A DNA stretch of 64,000 nucleotides from Myxococcus guangdongensis (GTDB taxonomy: Bacteria > Myxococcota > Myxococcia > Myxococcales > Myxococcaceae). Positions 1-11,695 of this stretch are shown in pieces. Both the position numbers and the translations under genes were made by a program. How positions within the stretch are numbered: the first letter of the stretch is position 1; each line of letters starts with the position of its first letter. The DNA lies in NCBI RefSeq assembly GCF_024198255.1, contig NZ_JAJVKW010000014.1:124001-188000 (forward strand). The letters run 5' to 3'. The notes under the pieces are model-generated. The model was not told the origin of the DNA. It worked only from the letters and a program-made list of their open reading frames with translations, and did not search any database.

Positions 1-314
1 GCGGCCACTGGAGCTGCACGCCCACGACGCCGCTGGCCGAGGGTCCCCACACCCTCACCGCCACGGCCACCGACGGCGCCGGCAACACCGGCCCCGCCTC
101 GACGCCGGTGACGTTCACCGTCAGCACCGTCGTCCCTGGCGCGCCCGTCATCACGGGGCCCGCCAATGACTCGGTGCTGGCCGACTCCACGCCCGCCATC
201 TCCGGCACGGCCACGCCGGGCACCACGGTGACGGTGCGCGAGGGCACCACGGTGGTCTGCACGGCCACCACCGACGCCAGCGGCCACTGGAGCTGCACGC
301 CCACGACGCCGCTC
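1..314 (+). repeat. Perfect 34-bp direct repeat inside Ig-repeat gene
   Basis: Bases 1-34 and 281-314 are identical at the nucleotide level, 280 bp apart start to start, each encoding the GHWSCTPTTP segment of one Ig-like repeat. The identity at DNA level suggests recent duplication or gene conversion among repeats. Confidence 0.8.
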
Positions 315-761
315 GCGGACGGCCCGCACGACATCACCGCCACCGCCACGGACCCGTCCTCGGGCAACACGAGCGGGCCCTCCAACGTCGACACGTTCAT
401 CATCGACACGGTGCCGCCGGACACGTCCTTCAGCCGCACCCCGGGCGCGAGCTCCGGGAGCACCGAGGCCCCGTTCGCCTACGCCTCCAACGAGGTGGGC
501 GTGACGTTCGAGTGCAGCCTGGACAACGGGCCCTACGTCCCCTGCCGGGACAGCTACGACGTCAGCGAGGGTGAGCACGTCCTGCGCGTGCGCGCCATCG
601 ACAGCGCGGGCAACGTGGACCCGACCCCCGCCGAGCACCGGTGGACGGTGCTCAACTCGCGCGCCTTCGCGGGCGGCGGTTGCAGCGCGGCGCCGGCCTC
701 GTCCGCGGGCCTGGCCCTGCTGACCCTGTTGGGCCTGCGCCGTCGCAAGGCGCGTCGGTAG
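1..761 (+). CDS. Ig-like repeat surface protein with MYXO-CTERM tail (5' partial)
   Basis: The reading frame is open from base 3, so only the C-terminal 252 residues are in the window. It holds tandem bacterial Ig-like repeats (a GHWSCTPTTPL segment recurs about every 93 residues), then a Cys-bearing module (FECSLDNGPYVPC) and finally a MYXO-CTERM-type tail: GGGCS, a short hydrophobic run and a basic end RRRKARR. In myxobacteria such tails mark proteins that are sorted to the cell surface and processed at the Cys. The role is probably adhesin-like or structural; no enzymatic domain is visible in this part. A hairpin follows the stop. Confidence 0.85.
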   Translation, partial: GHWSCTPTTPLAEGPHTLTATATDGAGNTGPASTPVTFTVSTVVPGAPVITGPANDSVLADSTPAISGTATPGTTVTVREGTTVVCTATTDASGHWSCTPTTPLADGPHDITATATDPSSGNTSGPSNVDTFIIDTVPPDTSFSRTPGASSGSTEAPFAYASNEVGVTFECSLDNGPYVPCRDSYDVSEGEHVLRVRAIDSAGNVDPTPAEHRWTVLNSRAFAGGGCSAAPASSAGLALLTLLGLRRRKARR

Positions 762-801
762 TCCGTCTTCCCACCGCCGGGGGGTCCACATCCCTTCCCC
801 C

Positions 802-821
802 AGTCCCCTGCCCCGGGGACT
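802..821 (+). terminator. Hairpin after Ig-repeat gene
   Basis: AGTCCCC (802-808) pairs with GGGGACT (815-821) across a 6-base loop, 40 bases after the stop codon. There is no T tract, as is common in GC-rich genomes, so termination is inferred. Confidence 0.4.
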
Positions 822-866
822 CGTGGACCTCCCGGCGGGTCTCCCCGCCTCGTCGCGCAACCCCGT

Positions 867-3800
867 ATGCTGGGGGCCGTGGACAAGGCGGGGAAGACGC
901 AGGAGAGGTACGAAGAGGAGCTGCTCCTCGCGCTGGACTACGGGCTCGTCTCCGCCGAGGAGGCGACCGCCCTGCGCGAGGAGGCGCTCGGCCTGGGCCG
1001 CAGCCCGCTGGAGCTCCTGCGCGCCCGGGGCGGGGTGAGCGAGCACACGCTGAGCACCCTGCGCGAGGAGCTGGGCCCTCCATTGGAGGAAGCTTCCAGT
1101 GGCAGTGGTGGCGCCCCGCTGGAGGCCACCACGTTGGACCCGCGCACGCCCCCGGTGGCGCCCCCCGTCGCCGCCCTGGCGGACGACGCGAGCGAGGCCC
1201 CCGTCTTCCCGGTGCCGGACTGGAACCGCTACCAGCCGGTGCGCTTCCTGGGTCAGGGCGGCATGGGGCAGGTGTTCCTGGCGTACGACCCGCTCTTGCG
1301 CCGCAACGTCGCGCTCAAGTTCGTGAAGGGCGGAGACCCGGAGCTGGCGAAGCGCTTCCTGTCGGAGGCGCGCGCCCAGGCCCGGGTGCGCCACGAGCGG
1401 GTGTGCGAGGTGTACGAGGTCGGCGAGGTGCAGGGGCGCGGCTACATCGCCATGCGCTACGTGGACGGCCAGTCGCTCGGGCAGCTGGCCGCCACGCTGA
1501 CGCCGGAGCAGAAGGTGCTCGTGCTGCGGCAGGCCGCCGAGGGCGTCCACGCCGCCCACCGCGCGGGCCTGGTGCACCGGGACATCAAGCCCGGCAACAT
1601 CCTGGTGGAGCGCACCGAGGACGGGGGCTACGCGCCCTTCGTGATGGACTTCGGCCTGGCGCGCGACTGGCGCGAGGAGGCGGGCCAGAGCGGCCTGGTG
1701 ATGGGCACGCCCCACTACATGGCCCCCGAGCAGGCCCGCGGGGACACCTCCCGGCTGGACCGGCGCGTGGACGTCTGGGGCCTGGGCGCCACGCTGTACG
1801 TGCTGCTCACCGGCCAGACGCCCTTCGCCGGCGGTGGCCAGGACGTCATCACCCGCGTGCAGACGGAGGAGCCGCTCCCGCCGCGCGCGGTGGACCGGGA
1901 CATCCCCGAGGACCTGGAGGCCGTGGTCCTCAAGTGCCTGGAGAAGGAGCGCTCGGCCCGGTACGACTCGGCGCGCGCGCTGGCGGATGACCTGGAGCGC
2001 TTCCTGGGCGGGGAGCCGGTGCACGCGCGGCGGGGCGTGGGCTACCGGCTGCGCAAGAAGGCGCGCAAGCACCGCGTGGCCCTGAGCCTGGCGGTGGCGG
2101 CGCTGACGGTGGTGGCGCTGGCGCTGGGGCAGGCGGTGGTGGCGCGCAAGGAGGTGGCCGAGCGCGAGCGGCTCACCCGCAGCTTCACCGAGCGGGTGGA
2201 GCGCATCGAGGCGGCCGCGCGCTACTCCTTCCTGTCGCGCCTGCACGACACGCGCGAGGACCAGCAGGCGCTGCGCGCCAGCATGGACGCGCTGGAGGTC
2301 GAGGTGCGCGAGGCGGGCGAGCACGCGGTGGGCCCCGGCCACTACGCGCTGGGCCGCGCGCTGCTGGCGCTGGGCGACGTGGAGGGCGCCCGGGCGCGTC
2401 TGGAGTCCGCGTGGCGCCACGGCTACCGCGAGCCCCGCGCGGCCTGGGCGCTGGCGCTGGTGCTGGGGGACCAGTACCGCGAGAAGCTGCTGTTGGACGT
2501 CGAGCGGCGGAGCCAGGAGCAGCGCGAGGCGCGCCGGCGTGAGCTGGAGCAGCGCTACCGCGACCCGGCGCTGGCCTACCTGCGCCAGGCCGAGGGGCCG
2601 GACGTGCCCGCGCCGCCGCAGTACGTGAAGGCCCTGTTCGCCTTCCACGAAGGGCGCCACGAGGAGGCCCTGGCGCACCTGGACGCCATGGGCAACACCC
2701 TGCCCTGGTTCTACGAGGCGCCCCTGTTGCGCGGCGACGTGCACCTGGCCCGCGCCACCGCGCGCTGGCACCAGGGCGACAGCGCGGGCTCCCAGTCGGA
2801 TTTGGAGGCGGGGCGGCGCGCGTATGCCCAGGCCATCTCCACCGCGGAGAGCCAGCCGGACACGCACTACGCGCTGGGGCGCCTGGAGCTGGCGGCGCTC
2901 GTGATGGAGCTGTACGGCTCCGGCGACGTGCAGCCGCCGTACGAGCGGGGCCTCGTCGCCCTGGGGCGCGCGCTCGAGGCCGCGCCCGGCCACCCGCGCT
3001 CGCTCGTGGTGCTGTCGCGGCTGCACCGCCGGCTGGGCGAGCAGCACGCCAACCAGAACGCCACGGACGTGGAGGCGCTCTTCGGCAAGGCCATCGACGC
3101 GGCGCGCGCCGCGCTGAAGCTCGCGCCCCCCAGCGAGCGCGTCACGCTGGAGCTGGCCATCATCCACCGGCTCTGGGCGCGCCACCTGCAGCGGCTCTCG
3201 CAGGACCCGCGCGAGCAGCTGGGCCATTCCATCGAGGCCTTCGAGCAGCTGGGGCCCGGGGAGCGCGACTACGCCTTCTACGCCAACCTGGGCGTGACGC
3301 ATCAGGTGTGGGCGGACTACGAGAGCGGGCTGGGCCTGGACTCACTGGAGCACCAGGGCAAGGCCATCGACGCGCACCTGGCCGCCATCCGCCTGCGGGA
3401 GACGCAGGCCGACGCCTGGATCAACCTGGGCAACGCCTACCGCGCACGGGCGGGCCTCACCCGGGCGCCGGACGCGCAGGGGGACCTCACCCGCGCGCTG
3501 GAGGCCATCCAGCGCGCGCTCGCGCTGAACCCGCGCAACGTCATCGCCTGCTACCAGGGCGCGGACGTGTCCGAGCAGCTCGCGCGCTGGCGCCAGGAGC
3601 ACGGCCAGGACCCGAGGCCTGACTTGGAGCGGGCGCTCGCGCTCTACCGCCAGGGCCGCGACATCAACCCCAAGCTGCCCCAGCTCACCAACGGCCTGGG
3701 AGGGGCCCTGCTGTGGTGGGCCGAGCAGCGCTGGGAGGAGGGCGAGGACGTGGAGGCCCTGCTGAGCGAGGCGCGCGCGGCCTTCGAGCAGGCGCGCGAG

Positions 3801-4568
3801 GCGGCCCCCCAGCAGAGCTACGCCTACAACAACCTGGGCGAGGTGGAGGCGGTGCGCGCGGGCTTCCTCCTGGCGCGCGGGCAGGACCCGTCCCCGGGCC
3901 TGAAGACGGCGGAGGCCGCCTACCGCAAGACGCTGGAGATGATGCCCGGCGACGCGGACGTGTGGACCAACCTGGCCCGGGTGCACGTGCTCGCGGCCAC
4001 GCACGCGCTGCAGGAGCGGCGCGACGTGGCGCCCCGGCTCACCCGCGCGCAGGAGGCACTGGACCGCGCCCGGGAGCTCAACCCACGGCTGGGCTACGCG
4101 TGGCGCTACCAGGGCGCCCTCTTCGACGTGCACGCGCGCGAGCGGGTGCGCCTGGGCACCGCGAGGGAGGAGGACTTCCGGCGGACCCAGGAGGCGCTCG
4201 CCCAGGCGGTGGAGCTGTCCCCCCGCCGCCACGAGTACGTGCTGGCCGCGAGCGAGCTCGCGCTGGCCTGGGGGCGCTGGAAGGCGCGCGCGGGACAGGA
4301 CGCGACCGAGGTGCTGACGCGCGCCTTGGAGGACGTCGAGCGCATCCTCGCGGCCCGGCCGAAGTGGGCCCGGGCGCAGCTGCTGCGCGCCGGGCTCCTG
4401 TGGGCGCTGGCGGAGGGCTCCGCCGTGCCCGAGCAACGTCAGGCGTGGACGACGCGTGCCCGCGCCGACGCGGAGCAGGCGCTGGCGAAGAACCCGCACC
4501 TGGCCTCGACATGGAAGGCGCGGCTGGCACCGGACCTGGAGCTGTCCGCGCGGCCCGCCGCGCCCTGA
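867..4568 (+). CDS. Hanks-type Ser/Thr protein kinase with TPR repeats
   Basis: 1233 residues. After a helical N-terminal region (1-120) comes a complete eukaryotic-type kinase domain (about 125-385): Gly loop GQGGMG, ATP-binding Lys at VALKF (K151), catalytic loop HRDIKPGN (D239), DFG (D261) and APE. A single membrane segment lies near 400-425, and the remaining ~800 residues are TPR-like helical repeats, ending in a basic-acidic tail. The kinase domain is thus predicted cytoplasmic with the TPR region on the other side of the inner membrane, an architecture common in myxobacteria. All catalytic residues are present, so it should be active. No clear Shine-Dalgarno precedes the ATG; the start was chosen as the first ATG before the conserved region. 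Substrate unknown. Confidence 0.92.
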   Translation: MLGAVDKAGKTQERYEEELLLALDYGLVSAEEATALREEALGLGRSPLELLRARGGVSEHTLSTLREELGPPLEEASSGSGGAPLEATTLDPRTPPVAPPVAALADDASEAPVFPVPDWNRYQPVRFLGQGGMGQVFLAYDPLLRRNVALKFVKGGDPELAKRFLSEARAQARVRHERVCEVYEVGEVQGRGYIAMRYVDGQSLGQLAATLTPEQKVLVLRQAAEGVHAAHRAGLVHRDIKPGNILVERTEDGGYAPFVMDFGLARDWREEAGQSGLVMGTPHYMAPEQARGDTSRLDRRVDVWGLGATLYVLLTGQTPFAGGGQDVITRVQTEEPLPPRAVDRDIPEDLEAVVLKCLEKERSARYDSARALADDLERFLGGEPVHARRGVGYRLRKKARKHRVALSLAVAALTVVALALGQAVVARKEVAERERLTRSFTERVERIEAAARYSFLSRLHDTREDQQALRASMDALEVEVREAGEHAVGPGHYALGRALLALGDVEGARARLESAWRHGYREPRAAWALALVLGDQYREKLLLDVERRSQEQREARRRELEQRYRDPALAYLRQAEGPDVPAPPQYVKALFAFHEGRHEEALAHLDAMGNTLPWFYEAPLLRGDVHLARATARWHQGDSAGSQSDLEAGRRAYAQAISTAESQPDTHYALGRLELAALVMELYGSGDVQPPYERGLVALGRALEAAPGHPRSLVVLSRLHRRLGEQHANQNATDVEALFGKAIDAARAALKLAPPSERVTLELAIIHRLWARHLQRLSQDPREQLGHSIEAFEQLGPGERDYAFYANLGVTHQVWADYESGLGLDSLEHQGKAIDAHLAAIRLRETQADAWINLGNAYRARAGLTRAPDAQGDLTRALEAIQRALALNPRNVIACYQGADVSEQLARWRQEHGQDPRPDLERALALYRQGRDINPKLPQLTNGLGGALLWWAEQRWEEGEDVEALLSEARAAFEQAREAAPQQSYAYNNLGEVEAVRAGFLLARGQDPSPGLKTAEAAYRKTLEMMPGDADVWTNLARVHVLAATHALQERRDVAPRLTRAQEALDRARELNPRLGYAWRYQGALFDVHARERVRLGTAREEDFRRTQEALAQAVELSPRRHEYVLAASELALAWGRWKARAGQDATEVLTRALEDVERILAARPKWARAQLLRAGLLWALAEGSAVPEQRQAWTTRARADAEQALAKNPHLASTWKARLAPDLELSARPAAP

Positions 4569-4584
4569 GGCGTGCGCCCGACGA

Positions 4585-4947
4585 CTACTTCTTCGGCTCC
4601 TCGGGCGGGTCCGTCGTCACGTCCAGGCCGCCCTTCTTCGTCTCCGCGTTGGAGCCGATGAAGCTCTTCGCCTGCTGTGAAGGCGGGGGGGCGGGAATCA
4701 CGACGTCGAACGGGTAGACGCGCTTGAGGCACGTCTGCGTCACGTGCTGGTCGCTCTCCTGCGCCAGCGGGCTGGAGGTGTCCAGGACGAAGGAGCTCGA
4801 CCCCGAGAGGCAGGTGGTCCCGTCCTTGAAAACCACCTGGGCGGAGGCGACGCCGTGCAGCTTGAACTCCACCTCCTCGCCGTGCTTCACGATGTTCGAG
4901 GGGCTGTAGATGATGTCGTCGGACGTGATGGTGACGGTGACAGTCAT
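4585..4947 (-). CDS. Hypothetical protein, small beta-rich
   Basis: 120 residues, no recognised family. The start at 4947 is chosen because AAGGAG lies 9 bases upstream (GGAAGGAGTCACGGCCC before ATG); the open frame extends further 5' but without support. The N-terminal half (MTVTVTITSDD, then HGEEVEFKLHG) looks like an Ig- or cupredoxin-like beta sandwich, with two Cys in the middle and a charged, Pro-rich end (PPEEPKK). No signal peptide, so probably cytoplasmic. It is convergent with the kinase gene, 16 bp between stops. Confidence 0.65.
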   Translation of the reverse strand: MTVTVTITSDDIIYSPSNIVKHGEEVEFKLHGVASAQVVFKDGTTCLSGSSSFVLDTSSPLAQESDQHVTQTCLKRVYPFDVVIPAPPPSQQAKSFIGSNAETKKGGLDVTTDPPEEPKK

Positions 4948-5119
4948 GGGCCGTGACTCCTTCCGGGTTGGAACCGCAGACGCGGTGTGGATTGCAGGCA
5001 CCGTACCAGAGGCGACCGACGTGCCCGTCCCTCGAAGCGAAGGCGTCACCTGCTCACGCGGCATGCACGCGGACACGTCAACGACGCGTCATCCCCGAGG
5101 ACTGACGTGTCCGGAGTGA

Positions 5120-6739
<1,620 letters not shown>

Positions 6740-6920
6740 GGGGCTGAGTTCGGTTTACAGGTGCTTCCAACCTATCAGCCTACACCGGCTCGACAGCGGT
6801 TGTTCGCCTGGACCGCATCCACCGGACAACCCGGCGACCGCCCGCCTTGGCCCTCCCGCCGCGCCACCTCATTCCAGGGAGACTGGAAGAGGACCGGCGC
6901 GGGCCGGGAGCGTTTCCCCT

Positions 6921-6945
6921 ACGCGGTGGAGGTCATCCACCGCGT
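6921..6945 (-). terminator. Terminator hairpin of infC
   Basis: A perfect 10-bp stem, ACGCGGTGGA (6921-6930) with TCCACCGCGT (6936-6945), 5-base loop, begins 14 bases past the infC stop. It separates infC from the downstream activator gene, suggesting infC is transcribed alone. Confidence 0.6.
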
Positions 6946-6958
6946 GCGGGGCGTCTTC

Positions 6959-7711
<753 letters not shown>

Positions 7712-7717
7712 GTTGCG

Positions 7718-7723
7718 CTCCTT
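7718..7723 (-). promoter_or_regulatory. Shine-Dalgarno that fixes the infC ATT start
   Basis: AAGGAG on the minus strand, 6 bases before the ATT codon at 7711-7709. No comparable site precedes the in-frame TTG at 7750, which is the reason for choosing the ATT. Confidence 0.7.
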
Positions 7724-7810
7724 CGAAGGGGTGTAGGACCTGCTACCCAAGGGTGTGGCAGGTCGCGAAGTTACGGCATGGCTCGGGTGAACCGAACCTT
7801 GAATCTAATC

Positions 7811-7837
7811 GCTCCCTTGCCCGGTGAGAAAGGGAGC
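7811..7837 (-). promoter_or_regulatory. Hairpin in the infC leader
   Basis: GCTCCCTT (7811-7818) pairs with AAGGGAGC (7830-7837) about 100 bases upstream of the infC start. It could be part of a structured leader or the end signal of the upstream acetyltransferase gene. The sequence does not decide between them. Confidence 0.3.
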
Positions 7838-7930
7838 TGGCGGGGTGTACACGCCCCCGGGGCGAGGACTAGCCCACCGGCGGACATAACACCAGGGCCC
7901 CCGACGTGCCCTGGAATCCCACGCGTGGGG

Positions 7931-8488
7931 TCAGCCAATGGACGGACCCGCGCGGCGGGCCCGCCACTCCTCGCGGCTCTGTCCCCAGAGCTCCACCGTG
8001 GCGGCCTCGAAGGGGGCGGGGAGTCTGCCGGGCCCCCTCAGGCGCGCGCCCAGCCGGAGCGCCACCTGTTGGGAGGGCGTGTTCTCCGGGGCGATGGAGT
8101 GGATGATGTCCGTCCAGCCCAGGTGGTCCACCGCCCAGTCCATGGCGGCGCTGGCGGCCTCGGTGGCGTAGCCCCGGCCCCAGGTGTCCTTCAGCAAGGA
8201 CCAGCCGACCTCGGTGCCCGGCCAGCCCTCGGGGCACCAGGGGCCCACCCGGCCGATCCACCGGCCCGTGGAGCGCTCCAGGACGGAGAACATGGAGAAG
8301 CCCTGCAGCGCCCAGCCGCCGGCCATCCCGCACATGCCGCGCCAGACGACGGAGCGCGGCTGCACCCCACCGATGTGCCGCGCCGAGTCCGGGTCGGACA
8401 TCAGGGTGACGAAGCCCTCGAAGTCCTCGAGCGCCGTGGGGCGCAGGAGGAGGCGCGCGGTTTCAATCCTCGGTCCTGGTGCTTGCAT
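7931..8488 (-). CDS. GNAT family N-acetyltransferase (RimJ/RimL type)
   Basis: 185 residues. It begins with the RimJ/RimL-like signature IETARLLLRPTALEDFEGF and contains the acetyl-CoA binding strand-loop-helix (EVGWSLLKDTWGRGYATEA) followed by ENTPSQQVALRLGAR, all typical of the Acetyltransf_3 group that acetylates protein N-termini or small amines. The start at 8488 is supported by GAGGA 5 bases upstream; the open frame before it lacks support. Divergent from the nitronate monooxygenase gene with ~208 bp between them. Substrate cannot be told from sequence. Confidence 0.88.
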   Translation of the reverse strand: MQAPGPRIETARLLLRPTALEDFEGFVTLMSDPDSARHIGGVQPRSVVWRGMCGMAGGWALQGFSMFSVLERSTGRWIGRVGPWCPEGWPGTEVGWSLLKDTWGRGYATEAASAAMDWAVDHLGWTDIIHSIAPENTPSQQVALRLGARLRGPGRLPAPFEAATVELWGQSREEWRARRAGPSIG

Positions 8489-8696
8489 GGGGTTCCTCGC
8501 GAAGAGCCAAGGCGCGGGAGGGTGGCACCCGGCCCCCACTGGGGCAAGCGCTCCTGGAGCCCTCGCGAGGCCCGTGCCCACAAGGCGGGCTTCTTCGCGC
8601 CTTTATCGGAAAAGAGGCATGTCCGGCCGCCTGCCCGGACATCGCCGGGGTGGCTCGCTACGACAGGGCACCTGGAACGACGACGAGGGCTTTTCC

Positions 8697-9782
8697 ATGT
8701 GGACCGACACGCGCGTGGCACGGAGGCTGGGAACCCGGCTCCCCCTGGTGCAGGGGCCGTTTGGCGGAGGGATGTCCTCGACGCGGCTGGCGGCGGCCGT
8801 GTCCGAGGCGGGAGGGCTCGGCTCGTTCGGCGCCCACCACCTGAGCGCCGCGAACATCGAGGCCACCGTCCGGGAGCTGCGGGGGCTCACCTCGCGCCCG
8901 TTCGCCATCAACCTGTGGGTGCCATTGGAGGGTGAGAAGGCCCTGCGCCCGACGCCCGCGGAGTTCGAGGCGGCCGTCGCCCGGCTGAAGCCCTGGTACG
9001 ACGAGCTGGGGCTGGCGCTGCCCACGTATCCGAGCGCGTTCTCGCAGGACTACGAGGCGCAGGTGGAGGCGGTGCTCACGCTCAAGCCGCCGGTGTTCAG
9101 CTTCATCTTCGGCATCCCCTCGGCGCGGGTGCTGGAGGCGTGCCGGGCGGCGGGCATCATCACGGCGGGCACGGCGACGAACGTGGACGAGGGGCTGGCG
9201 CTGGAGGCGGCGGGCGTGGACCTCATCGTCGCCTCGGGCAGTGAGGCGGGAGGCCACCGGGCCTCGTTCCTCCGCCCCGCCGAGGAGTCCCCGGCGACGA
9301 CGGCGCTGGTGCCCCAGTTGGCGGACCGGGTGAAGACGCCGCTCATCGCCTCGGGTGGCATCGCGGACGGACGGACGGTGGCCACCGCGCTGGCGCTGGG
9401 GGCCGAGGGTGTGCAGGTGGGCACGGCGTTCCTCGCGTGCGAGGAGTCCAACGCGAGCGACGCCTACCGTCAGGCCCTGCGCGAGGAGTCCGCGCGAGGC
9501 ACGGTGCTCACGCGCGTGTTCTCCGGACGCTACGCGCGCGGCATCAAGAACCGCTTCCTGCGGGAGCTGACACCGCACGAGCGGGAGGTGCCGCCCTACC
9601 CCATCCAGAACTGGCTCACCCAGCCGCTGCGCCAGGCGGCGGCCCGGCAGGGACGCGAGGACTTGCTGTCGCTGTGGGCGGGACAGAACGCGCCCCTCAT
9701 CCGGCACACGCAGGCTGCGGCACTGGTCGACTTCCTCGAGAAGGACACCACGCGCGTGCTGGGACGGCTCGCGGGACTGTAG
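8697..9782 (+). CDS. Nitronate monooxygenase / 2-nitropropane dioxygenase family
   Basis: 361 residues, normal length. FMN-dependent TIM barrel: N-terminal PLVQGPFGGGMS, central GTATNVDEGLALEAAGVDLIVASGSEAGGHR (with the conserved GxEAGGH loop and catalytic-type His) and PLIASGGIADGRTVATALALGAEGVQVGTAFL phosphate-binding region. It oxidises alkyl nitronates, and related proteins are annotated as enoyl-ACP reductases II. ATG at 8697 follows a GAGGG motif; the frame is open for 500 bp upstream but that part overlaps the divergent acetyltransferase gene and has no homology features. Confidence 0.9.
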   Translation: MWTDTRVARRLGTRLPLVQGPFGGGMSSTRLAAAVSEAGGLGSFGAHHLSAANIEATVRELRGLTSRPFAINLWVPLEGEKALRPTPAEFEAAVARLKPWYDELGLALPTYPSAFSQDYEAQVEAVLTLKPPVFSFIFGIPSARVLEACRAAGIITAGTATNVDEGLALEAAGVDLIVASGSEAGGHRASFLRPAEESPATTALVPQLADRVKTPLIASGGIADGRTVATALALGAEGVQVGTAFLACEESNASDAYRQALREESARGTVLTRVFSGRYARGIKNRFLRELTPHEREVPPYPIQNWLTQPLRQAAARQGREDLLSLWAGQNAPLIRHTQAAALVDFLEKDTTRVLGRLAGL

Positions 9783-9918
9783 AAGCCGGGCGCTCAAGAC
9801 CCCGTCGCCAGCGCCGGAGGACAGGCTTTCGAGCCTCGTCCTCACGACCGCCCGGGTTGGCGCGTTCCGCCCCGCCTCGCCTTGACGGGGTGGGAAGTCC
9901 CGTGCTCAAGCACCGCCC

Positions 9919-11691
9919 ATGTCGGACGCGAGTGACTCCAGCACCGCCCTGCCTCCTGCCGCCCCGCCGTCACCGCCCGCGGGGGCATCGCGCCGACGGT
10001 CCTTCCTCCAGTGGTGCGACGAGCAGCAGGGCCCGCTGCTGGGCGCGCTCGCGGGGCTGCTCACGTTCCTGGTGACGCTCGGCGCCGGAGCGCTCCAGCC
10101 TGGCCGCATCGGCTGGCTCATCCGCGACGACTTCAGCCAGCACCTGATGGGGTGGCTCTACTTCCGGCAGGCCCCGCTGGGCTTCCCGCTGGGGGCGACA
10201 CCCAATTACATCCATCCGCTGGGGACCTCGCTCGGGTACACGGACTCGATGCCCTGGGTGGGCCTGTTGCTGAGGCCCTTCTCCCCGCTGCTGCCCACGA
10301 CCTTCCAATATGTCGGCCCGTGGCTGTGCCTGTGTCTCATGCTGCAGGGCGCGGCGGCGGCCTGGGTCGCCCGGCGCCTGGGCGCTTCCAGGTTGCAGCA
10401 GGCGTGCGTGGGCGCGCTGTTGGTGCTGTCCCCCACGCTGTTGTCGCGGATGGCCCTGTCGCACGTCGCGCTCTGCACCCACTGGCCCCTGGTCCTGCTC
10501 GTCGGGCTGCACCTCGTCCCCCAGCCGGACGCGCGCGCGGCACGACAAGCCCTCTGGCTGGCGCTGGCGCTCTGCGCGTTCACCGCGGGCATCCACCCCG
10601 TCATCGCGGTGATGACGCTGCCGCTCGCGGTCTCCCTCTGCGTGCGCACGGCGCTGGAACGACAGCTGCCCGTGAAGGTGCCGCTGCTCGCGGCCGTGGC
10701 GTGTGTCGCGGCCATGCTGGGGCTCTTCTTCGTGTTCGGCTACCTGGGCACCCGGACGCCCGTGGGCGCGGGCGGCTTCGGCGAGTTCTCCGCGGACCTC
10801 AACACGCTCTTCAACCCGCACGGCCACCACTACAACTGGTCGCGCCTGCTGCCCTTGTTGCCCCGGCTCGGGGGCCAGTACGAGGGGTTCGGCTACCTCG
10901 GCGCCGGAGGACTTCTCGGGGCCTTGCTCGCGGCCGTCCTGCTCGCGCGCCAGCCCGCGCCACACCTCGCGCTGTGGCGACGCTGGCTCCCCGTGAGTGT
11001 CTTGTCGGTGGGGCTCGCCTTCTTCGCCCTGTCCTGGCGGGTGACCTTCCTGGGCAAGGACGTCGCCGACCTGTCCGCGCTCTATCGGCCCGTGCTGCCG
11101 TGGGTCGAGGCGTTCCGCTCCTCGGGGCGCTTCATCTGGCCCCTGTACTACCTGGTGCTCCTGGGCGGCGCGCTGGTGCTCGCGCGGAGGCTGAGCCCCT
11201 CGCGGGCCACCCTGCTCGCGGGCGTGCTGCTCGGCCTCCAGGTGATGGACCTCAACCTGGGCGAGGGACGGCAGGCGAACCAGGGCACGGGCCGCTGGGG
11301 CACGTCTCCCTCCCCCGAGCTCACCGCGGCGGCGAAGGGACGCGAGCACCTGGTCCTCTATCCGCCGCAGATGCACGACAGCTCGGGACGGGGCTGCCGC
11401 GCGGGCCCCTCGGACTACCACCGCTGGGCCTACCGCGCGTACCTGCTCGGCCTCACGTTCAACAGCGGCTACGTGACACGGCTCGACGACGCTCGCGCGC
11501 AGGAATACTGCCTGGGCCTGGACGCGGACGTCGCGGCGGGCCGGCTGGACTCGCGCACCGTCTACCTGTCCATCCCGGCACGCGTCGCCCAGCTCCAGCG
11601 AATCCCGGGCACGCGCTGCACGCCCGAGGATGGCCTGTGGATGTGTGTCCACGACGCGCCCTCGGACGCGGCGCCGGTGACGGGCCGCTGA
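9919..11691 (+). CDS. Polytopic membrane protein (DUF6311-like, GT-C fold suspected)
   Basis: 590 residues with about ten hydrophobic segments after a Pro/Ala-rich cytoplasmic N-terminus (1-40). The first loop, IRDDFSQHLMGWLYFRQ followed by HPLGTSLGYTDSMP, resembles DUF6311 proteins, which have the general plan of GT-C glycosyltransferases (acidic residues in the first extracytoplasmic loop, many membrane spans, soluble C-terminal end). The soluble tail (about 455-590) contains several Cys (GRGCRAGPSDY, GTRCTPEDGLWMC) that may form disulphides outside the membrane. Function is inferred only: perhaps transfer of a sugar from a lipid carrier. Convergent with the bestrophin gene, 4 bp between stops. 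Confidence 0.7.
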   Translation: MSDASDSSTALPPAAPPSPPAGASRRRSFLQWCDEQQGPLLGALAGLLTFLVTLGAGALQPGRIGWLIRDDFSQHLMGWLYFRQAPLGFPLGATPNYIHPLGTSLGYTDSMPWVGLLLRPFSPLLPTTFQYVGPWLCLCLMLQGAAAAWVARRLGASRLQQACVGALLVLSPTLLSRMALSHVALCTHWPLVLLVGLHLVPQPDARAARQALWLALALCAFTAGIHPVIAVMTLPLAVSLCVRTALERQLPVKVPLLAAVACVAAMLGLFFVFGYLGTRTPVGAGGFGEFSADLNTLFNPHGHHYNWSRLLPLLPRLGGQYEGFGYLGAGGLLGALLAAVLLARQPAPHLALWRRWLPVSVLSVGLAFFALSWRVTFLGKDVADLSALYRPVLPWVEAFRSSGRFIWPLYYLVLLGGALVLARRLSPSRATLLAGVLLGLQVMDLNLGEGRQANQGTGRWGTSPSPELTAAAKGREHLVLYPPQMHDSSGRGCRAGPSDYHRWAYRAYLLGLTFNSGYVTRLDDARAQEYCLGLDADVAAGRLDSRTVYLSIPARVAQLQRIPGTRCTPEDGLWMCVHDAPSDAAPVTGR

Positions 11692-11695
11692 GGGC

